Shown: positions 27,276 to 32,160 of the stretch, piece after piece
Layout: each line of letters begins with the position of its first letter
How positions within the stretch are numbered: the first letter of the stretch is position 1
Assembly (NCBI GenBank): GCA_016930275.1
Contig: JAFGHA010000225.1
Span: 1 to 32,160 of the forward strand
Reading direction: 5' to 3'
DNA from: Chitinispirillaceae bacterium
GTDB lineage: Bacteria; Fibrobacterota; Chitinivibrionia; Chitinivibrionales; Chitinispirillaceae
Length of the DNA: 32,160 nt
Notes under the pieces: model-generated
What the model was told of the DNA's origin: nothing
Databases searched by the model: none
Seen by the model: the letters and a program-made list of their open reading frames with translations, nothing else
Position numbers and translations under genes: made by a program

Positions 27276-27306
27276 AACGGGGGCAGGTTATGCACCTGCC
27301 CCCGTT
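27276..27306. repeat. Strong 13-bp hairpin between ftsH and folP
   Basis: A perfect inverted repeat, AACGGGGGCAGGT/ACCTGCCCCCGTT (27276-27288 with 27294-27306), with a 5-nt loop. It sits in the intercistronic gap, 22 bp upstream of the folP start in transcription order. Neither strand has the T-run of an intrinsic terminator, so mRNA stabilisation, processing or protein binding is more likely than classic termination. Confidence 0.8.
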
Positions 27307-27388
27307 CGAATTATTGACATATCTTAAACCGGCGCCTGTCGTGGAGCCTTCCCGACCGCTGAATTTTCAGACCGGCGCAGTCCGGCTG

Positions 27389-29473
27389 CTACTCATCCGC
27401 CGGCTGCGGAGAAACCGCGGTCGCACCATCATTCACCGGCGATGCAGCGACGGCATCCGCTTTGACCTGATTTTCAGGAGGACGCACGATAGTTCTGGTC
27501 TTTTTCACCGTTTCCAGTGTGGCACCCGCGATGACTTTCATGATCTCCTCACGATCGAGCATTTCATGTTCAAGCAGAGCGTTCGCCAGTCGTTCGAGCT
27601 GCTCACGGTGCTCGGTAAGAATTTCACGGCAGCGTGCCACCTGTCCTTCGATGGTTTCACGCATCAGACGATCGATCACTTCAGCCGTCAGGTCGGAATA
27701 GTCACGGTGACGGGAGATCTCTCTGCCGAGAAAGATCTGTTCGTCCTTTTCGCCGTAACTGATCGGACCGAGTTCTTCGGTCATCCCGTAATCGCAGATG
27801 AGTTTGCGGACCAGACTGGTCGCCTGCTTGATATCACTTGCCGCTCCGGTCGTCTGATGACTGAAAACGATCTCTTCGGCCATTCTTCCGCCCATCATCA
27901 CACAGATACGATCGAGAATGTAATCTTTAGTATAGCTGTGCTTGTCTTCGAACGGCAGCGAAAAAGTGACACCGAGCGCCCGGCCCCGGGGAATGATGGT
28001 GACCTTGTGCAGCGGGTCGGCTTCTTTGCAATAGATATTGCAGATCGCGTGTCCCGCTTCATGGTAGGCAGTGAGTTTCTTCTCTTTTTCGGAAAGCACC
28101 ATGCTTTTCCGTTCGGCACCCATAAGCACCTTGTCCTTCGCCTCCTCGAAATCGATCATCGTTACGGCATCCTGGCCGAACCGGGCGGCCATAAGTGCCG
28201 CCTCATTGGCGAGATTCGCAAGATCGGCACCGACGAATCCGGGTGTTCCCCGTGCGATGGTAAAAAGATCGACATCCGTGGCAAGCGGAAGGTTCTTGGT
28301 ATGCACCTTGAGAATGCCTTCACGTCCCTTGACATCGGGTACGTCCACCACGATCTGCCGATCGAACCGCCCCGGCCGAAGCAACGCGGGGTCGAGCACA
28401 TCGGGCCGGTTGGTCGCGGCAATGAGAATCACTCCCGAATTCACCTCGAATCCGTCCATCTCGACCAGCATCTGGTTGAGGGTCTGCTCGCGTTCATCAT
28501 GTCCGCCGCCGAGCCCTGCGCCGCGCTGCCGTCCCACCGCATCGATCTCGTCGATGAATATGATACAGGGAGAATTGCGTTTGGCGGTTTCAAACAGATC
28601 CCGCACCCGGGATGCACCCACGCCGACAAACATCTCCACGAAATCCGAACCGCTCATCGAAAGGAAAGGAACCCCCGCCTCACCGGCGACACAACGGGCC
28701 AGAAGCGTCTTTCCCGTCCCCGGAGGTCCCAGCAGCAGCACTCCCTTCGGGATCTTTCCGCCGAGCCGTTTGAATTTTTTGGGATCTTTGAGAAAATCAA
28801 TGATTTCCTGCAACTCCTGTTTGGCCTCCTCTACTCCGGCCGCATCCGCAAAAGTTGTCTGGGGGCGGTCAATCATGTTGAGCTTCGCCCGGCTTTTTCC
28901 GAAAGAAAATATGCCTTTCTGTCCCGCCTGCATCTGCCGCATGATAAAGACCCAGAAGATAATCATGATCGCCCAGGGCAATATACTGATGAGAATATCA
29001 CCCCAGTTGAGCTTCTCCTGCTCGAAGGTATAGCCGAACCCCGCCTTATCCCATTGCGCGAGCATCTCACTGTCGATATACGGTAGATTAACGATAAACA
29101 CTTCGCCCGGTGTTGTATTGCGGAGCGACGGCAGTTTCGTCAGACTCACCGGGTCATCGACGGTACCCCGAAACTGGGCGCGATCAATTCCCTTCTGAAT
29201 GATTTTCGCTGATGTTATCCTGATATCCGGATTGACCAGTACTTCCTGAAACTGGCTGTAGGTGAGTTCAACTTCACGTTGCTTTCCAGCATTGTCGAGG
29301 GTCCTCAACGCAAAAACCACTGCCACAATTATCGCGAGCCACATCAGAATTGATTTGAACGGGTCCTTTTTCGGTCCGCGTTTTGATGAATCGCCTTCTT
29401 TCTTGCGCCCGCCCCCTCCGGGAATCGGCCCCTCATTACCTTTTTTTTCTTCCAAAACCGTACTCCTCAACAT
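27389..29473 (-). CDS. ftsH: ATP-dependent zinc metalloprotease FtsH
   Basis: Membrane-bound AAA+ protease that degrades misfolded membrane and regulatory proteins. Two membrane helices are seen (about 41-58 and 160-180 counted from ATG 29473), bracketing a periplasmic domain. The AAA module has Walker A GPPGTGKT at 249-256, Walker B IIFIDE at 304-309 and an arginine-finger region RPGRFDRQI. The zinc protease has HEAGH at 471-475 and Asp547 as third ligand. The C-terminus is extended and Ala/Pro-rich. The start is uncertain: ATG 29473 has AGGAGG 16 nt upstream, whereas TTG 29455 has GAGGAG 6 nt upstream, so the shorter form may be the true one. Downstream of tilS and upstream of folP, a classic order. 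No fusion or deletion is seen. Confidence 0.95.
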   Translation of the reverse strand: MLRSTVLEEKKGNEGPIPGGGGRKKEGDSSKRGPKKDPFKSILMWLAIIVAVVFALRTLDNAGKQREVELTYSQFQEVLVNPDIRITSAKIIQKGIDRAQFRGTVDDPVSLTKLPSLRNTTPGEVFIVNLPYIDSEMLAQWDKAGFGYTFEQEKLNWGDILISILPWAIMIIFWVFIMRQMQAGQKGIFSFGKSRAKLNMIDRPQTTFADAAGVEEAKQELQEIIDFLKDPKKFKRLGGKIPKGVLLLGPPGTGKTLLARCVAGEAGVPFLSMSGSDFVEMFVGVGASRVRDLFETAKRNSPCIIFIDEIDAVGRQRGAGLGGGHDEREQTLNQMLVEMDGFEVNSGVILIAATNRPDVLDPALLRPGRFDRQIVVDVPDVKGREGILKVHTKNLPLATDVDLFTIARGTPGFVGADLANLANEAALMAARFGQDAVTMIDFEEAKDKVLMGAERKSMVLSEKEKKLTAYHEAGHAICNIYCKEADPLHKVTIIPRGRALGVTFSLPFEDKHSYTKDYILDRICVMMGGRMAEEIVFSHQTTGAASDIKQATSLVRKLICDYGMTEELGPISYGEKDEQIFLGREISRHRDYSDLTAEVIDRLMRETIEGQVARCREILTEHREQLERLANALLEHEMLDREEIMKVIAGATLETVKKTRTIVRPPENQVKADAVAASPVNDGATAVSPQPADE

Positions 29474-29534
29474 GAAACAGATGACACCCCCTCCTGCAAC
29501 ATCGGAAAAGGCGTGTCTAAAATACATTATAATA

Positions 29535-30893
29535 TTATAAAATGCTCCTGGATTGTACTACTATCGGACATTTTGTGGCTTCCGTGACACGAAAACGTTC
29601 ATCCAGCCTGATTCCGTGAACCCATATGGGTTTATTGTCACGGGTAGTCAGGATACCCGTACACTCCCGCAACGGCCGGGGCACTCCCTGTTTCGACAGG
29701 AATTTCAGGACTTTCACTTCCCGACGGGTACCGAATGGAATGAAAGTGTCATCAGGAGAGATGGTACGGTAGATGAATTCATTCCCTGTTGCAGTACCAT
29801 CAATAACGACCGTCCATTTTCCTGAATCGAGTTCTTCAGGTACAGTGTCCAGATATTCCAGACGGATACTCCGCCCCTCTTCGACAGCACGGATCTCTCC
29901 CGGTACCCGAACGTTCCGGAAAAATTCCGGCAACACCTTGAAAAAGAAAAGAACTCCGCCACCGCAACGATACTGCCAACCGCCGGGCAGCAGAAAAGTA
30001 CCGCCGGTTCTCCGGGCACTGGCTACTATACCGTTGATGTGATGGCGCGTAGGCGGTATTCCTCGTGCCGCCAGCAATCCGCGTAGTGCTTCGGATGCGA
30101 CCGGTTCGTCTGAAAACCGGTCCGTCTTCAAACGGAATGAAGTATCGTTCAATGCGGTAAACGAATGACCGATCCATGCCGCGACCTTCTCCCCGAGCAC
30201 CTCCAACTGTACCGCGGCATCGGCTGCAACCGCTGCAATATGCATCGCCGCACCCGACTGTAACGATTCAAGCTGCGGGAGAACCGAATGCCGGATCCGG
30301 TTGCGCAACAGGTGCTCATCATCATTCGACCGATCGACCCTGAAACCGATACCACGATAATCAAGCCACGATTCCAGTTCCGTTTTTCCGATCCCGAGCA
30401 GCGGGCGTACCACCCCGTCTTCCCGCAGCGGTGCAATACCGCGTAATCCGTTGAGCCCGGTCCCCCTCAGTATTCGCATCAGTACGGTTTCAGCCTGATC
30501 GTCCAGTGTATGACCGGTGGCGATCAGATCGATCCCGGTGGAGGTCCGGACTTCATCGAAAAACCGGTATCGCTCCTCGCGCGCCCAGGCTTCCAGCCCC
30601 GGTTCATCGATGGAATGCCCTTCAAGGCGACGACAGTGACACGGTACTCCGAGCGATTCGGCATGTTCCCGTACAAGCCGCTCATCGCCGTCCGATTCAT
30701 CTCCCCGCAGGCCGTGATTGACATGGGCAACTACCAGTGCTACCAGTCCCAGTCGCCCGCGAAGCTCATGTAACAGATACAGAAGCGCCACTGAATCGCC
30801 GCCGCCGCTTACCGCCACAACCACCGATGAACCCGGCGGAATGAACGGGTTAACGTATTGAAAGACCTGTTCGGGAATGGATTTCAGGGACAT
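29535..30893 (-). CDS. tilS: tRNA(Ile)-lysidine synthase
   Basis: Converts the wobble C34 of tRNA-Ile2 (anticodon CAU) to lysidine so that it decodes AUA instead of AUG. The 452-aa protein starts ATG at 30893 and carries the PP-loop SGGGDS at 29-34 and further family motifs (HVNHGLRGDESDGDER, ATGHTLDDQAETVLMRILRGTG, RPLLGI, RNRIRHSVLPQLE). The C-terminal third fits the tRNA-binding extension seen in long TilS forms. A 23-bp gap separates it from an upstream tRNA gene with anticodon CAU. No good ribosome-binding site precedes the ATG (pyrimidine-rich C6T7 tract instead), so it may rely on co-transcription with the tRNA or a weak start. Confidence 0.94.
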   Translation of the reverse strand: MSLKSIPEQVFQYVNPFIPPGSSVVVAVSGGGDSVALLYLLHELRGRLGLVALVVAHVNHGLRGDESDGDERLVREHAESLGVPCHCRRLEGHSIDEPGLEAWAREERYRFFDEVRTSTGIDLIATGHTLDDQAETVLMRILRGTGLNGLRGIAPLREDGVVRPLLGIGKTELESWLDYRGIGFRVDRSNDDEHLLRNRIRHSVLPQLESLQSGAAMHIAAVAADAAVQLEVLGEKVAAWIGHSFTALNDTSFRLKTDRFSDEPVASEALRGLLAARGIPPTRHHINGIVASARRTGGTFLLPGGWQYRCGGGVLFFFKVLPEFFRNVRVPGEIRAVEEGRSIRLEYLDTVPEELDSGKWTVVIDGTATGNEFIYRTISPDDTFIPFGTRREVKVLKFLSKQGVPRPLRECTGILTTRDNKPIWVHGIRLDERFRVTEATKCPIVVQSRSIL

Positions 30894-30916
30894 GGCTGTT
30901 AAAAAAAGGGGGGAAA

Positions 30917-30990
30917 TAGCAGCGGAGGGAGTCGAACCCCCGACACGTGGATTATGATTCCACTGCTCTAACCTACTGAGCTACGCTGCC
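30917..30990 (-). tRNA. tRNA with anticodon CAU, probably elongator tRNA-Met
   Basis: A complete cloverleaf of 74 nt on the minus strand. Acceptor stem GGCAGCG pairs with CGCTGCT (G1-U72 wobble), D-arm GCTC/GAGC, anticodon stem GTGGA/TCCAC with loop ATCATAA (anticodon CAT), T-arm with the invariant TTCGA in loop TTCGACT, and discriminator A73. CCA is not encoded. The body resembles elongator tRNA-Met of other bacteria, e.g. the TAGCTCAGTAGGTTAGAGC D-arm. Because CAU also serves tRNA-Ile2, the substrate of the adjacent tilS product, identity is not settled from the anticodon alone. A C6T7 tract follows the 3' end. Confidence 0.93.
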
Positions 30991-31006
30991 AAAAAAGTGT
31001 ATTGAA

Positions 31007-31034
31007 AATATATTCGAGTTGAGAAAAAAGGCAA
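31007..31034 (-). promoter_or_regulatory. Candidate promoter for the tRNA-tilS array
   Basis: On the minus strand TTGCCT (31029-31034; 4 of 6 to TTGACA), 16-bp spacer, TATATT (31007-31012; 5 of 6 to TATAAT). The expected start would be a few bases before the tRNA 5' end at 30990, a sensible distance. Confidence 0.5.
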
Positions 31035-31111
31035 GATCAAAAAATGGCTCTACACCGAACCGGTCTAATTACACATACTCATTTTTACTCGATTTAAAAT
31101 CCCTTTTATTC

Positions 31112-31117
31112 TATAAT
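31112..31117 (+). promoter_or_regulatory. Consensus -10 box just upstream of the AT-rich membrane-protein gene
   Basis: A perfect TATAAT, 7 nt before the ATG at 31125. Transcription starting about 7 nt after the box would begin at or next to the start codon, consistent with leaderless mRNA. There is no ribosome-binding site and no clear -35 box, and the region is AT-rich, so chance is possible. Confidence 0.35.
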
Positions 31118-31124
31118 TTTAGCC

Positions 31125-32160
31125 ATGTTCAAACTTCCATTGAATTTCAAAAAGACATTTTCCCTCATTTGTCTGATTCTGATCGGAATAAATTTCAGAA
31201 GTATTCTCCTTTTATTATCTACTTTTTTTTTAACACTAAATAGCTTAAACTGTACTTGGAACCGTAGAAAGAGGACTTTCCTTCTTATAAGTATCATTGG
31301 CGTAGCAATGTTTTTCAGTTTTTTTGAGGCATATTTTGAACATAAAAGTATTACCCTATCAAACCAACATATACGTAGCGATACTCTTTTTATCGACAAT
31401 CCGTTTTCGCAGATCAACACACAAAATCATTTTGACAACGACTCCACGATCCATACCTGCCAGATAACAATAACCACGAAAAACATACTTCCTCTATATC
31501 TGATTTTCCCAACAGCAGGGTGGCGGCACTTCTACAAAGAAACCTTTAAGGACATTATTTCTACTTGCTCAGCATTACAGCATGTTATAGTGATTACCCC
31601 TAAAAACAATAATATCGCAACCCGCCATTTTATTACCTCGATGATGCATTCCCTTTTTTCCAGAGAAACCGATATTTCAAATGGCATTAGAGACACATTT
31701 TCAGTTGACTTGACACTTCCGATATCAAACCCTGTGAGACCAGATATTCTTTATTGGTATGACGCTCCAAACAGAACAACCCCTTTTATGGAAAACAACA
31801 CGACTATTTCATTGTTTGCATGCATATTCTTTTTATTTCTTCTTGTCTTCTGTTTCGACAACCGCATTACTCTATTCCGTGTCTCGACAACATTTCCTTC
31901 TATTCTATCGGTATTCATGGTTTATTTTATTGTGGTTTCCGCAAACTTGAATACAACATTCCAAACTTTTTTAATAATTTCGTTTCCATTCAGTTTCATT
32001 ACAGTACTGCATAACATCTATTCTCACATTTCTGAAAAGACAGGAAGAATAATTTTTATTACATGGTGTATTCTCTTCTATGCATACCGCTCACAAATTA
32101 CTACAATAGTTTCGGATATAAACTCTCCAATCCTCATTGTCCTGGTTCTCTGCGTTTTAA
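31125..32160 (+). CDS. Unrecognised multi-pass membrane protein, AT-rich, 3' end beyond the window
   Basis: From ATG 31125 the frame stays open to the last base, giving at least 345 codons with no stop; I checked it codon by codon, with a stop (TAA 31095) shortly upstream. I do not recognise the family. Residues about 10-45 and 52-72 are strongly hydrophobic, then a soluble stretch of ~150 residues (about 75-225; it includes LPLYLIFPTAGWRHFYKE and ALQHVIVITPKNNN) and at least four further hydrophobic segments between ~228 and 345. So a membrane protein with a large loop, probably outside the inner membrane, is likely. The codon use (AT-rich third positions, many Ile, Phe, Asn, Lys-type codons) is unlike every other gene here, pointing to horizontal transfer. 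It is divergent from the tRNA gene, a common insertion boundary. The rest of the gene is missing, so no function is given. Confidence 0.6.
   Translation, partial: MFKLPLNFKKTFSLICLILIGINFRSILLLLSTFFLTLNSLNCTWNRRKRTFLLISIIGVAMFFSFFEAYFEHKSITLSNQHIRSDTLFIDNPFSQINTQNHFDNDSTIHTCQITITTKNILPLYLIFPTAGWRHFYKETFKDIISTCSALQHVIVITPKNNNIATRHFITSMMHSLFSRETDISNGIRDTFSVDLTLPISNPVRPDILYWYDAPNRTTPFMENNTTISLFACIFFLFLLVFCFDNRITLFRVSTTFPSILSVFMVYFIVVSANLNTTFQTFLIISFPFSFITVLHNIYSHISEKTGRIIFITWCILFYAYRSQITTIVSDINSPILIVLVLCVL

Noticed and set aside
27209-29086. A 625-codon plus-strand open frame
   Set aside because: Antisense to ftsH, which has every family motif. GC-rich third positions leave the opposite frame open; the translated product has no recognisable domain.
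31106-31420. A 104-codon minus-strand frame in the AT-rich region
   Set aside because: It is the complement of the longer plus-strand membrane-protein frame, with a Lys/Arg-rich composition typical of a shadow.
1-32160. CRISPR arrays, insertion sequences, phage genes
   Set aside because: No regularly spaced repeats, transposase motifs or phage structural genes were seen. I read the sequence by eye, so short or degenerate copies could be missed.

Overview
This window looks like a bacterial chromosome segment from a Gram-negative organism of the FCB superphylum (Fibrobacterota or a relative). The main clue is a very large SprA-like outer-membrane protein, the channel of the type IX secretion system (T9SS). 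It sits near other T9SS-flavoured genes: a SUMF1/FGE-fold protein, a PorV-like barrel and a secreted propeller with a C-terminal sorting-tail-like end. Most genes have GC-rich third positions. The last ~1.1 kb is clearly AT-rich and looks foreign. The phylum assignment is inference; no rRNA is present.

Layout. (1) 1-4560, minus strand: yicC, rpoZ, coaBC, a family-4 uracil-DNA glycosylase and dnaB (its last codons lie beyond the left edge). They form a tightly packed, partly overlapping housekeeping operon. (2) 4600-7760, plus strand: a leader with three stem-loops, then a secreted BNR_4-type beta-propeller protein overlapping a CNNM/CBS/CorC membrane protein by one base. (3) 7699-8016, minus: a small unrecognised ORF. 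(4) 8129-10141, plus: an FHA-GAF-class III nucleotide cyclase with a C-terminal extra domain. (5) 10217-11905, minus: an orphan solute-binding-protein-like lipoprotein. A 397-bp divergent spacer with inverted repeats follows. (6) 12303-15245, plus: a class A penicillin-binding protein. (7) 15265-30990, minus: a long co-directional array, in transcription order tRNA(CAU), tilS, ftsH, folP, FGE-like protein, sprA, rng, rplU, rpmA, an intrinsic terminator, then a PorV/UPF0164-like outer-membrane barrel. (8) 31125-end, plus: an AT-rich, unrecognised multi-pass membrane protein gene that runs off the right edge.

How the parts work together. The tilS-ftsH-folP and rng-rplU-rpmA blocks are ordinary core genes (tRNA modification, membrane proteolysis, folate synthesis, RNA processing, ribosome). 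What stands out is that the FGE-like gene and sprA sit between them with essentially no spacing (TAA directly followed by GTG). T9SS assembly may therefore be co-expressed with envelope quality control and translation genes. In Bacteroidetes the T9SS ring proteins GldK/PorK and GldJ are also SUMF1/FGE-fold proteins, so a SprA partner role for the FGE-like protein is a reasonable hypothesis. The propeller protein at 4804 is a candidate T9SS cargo.
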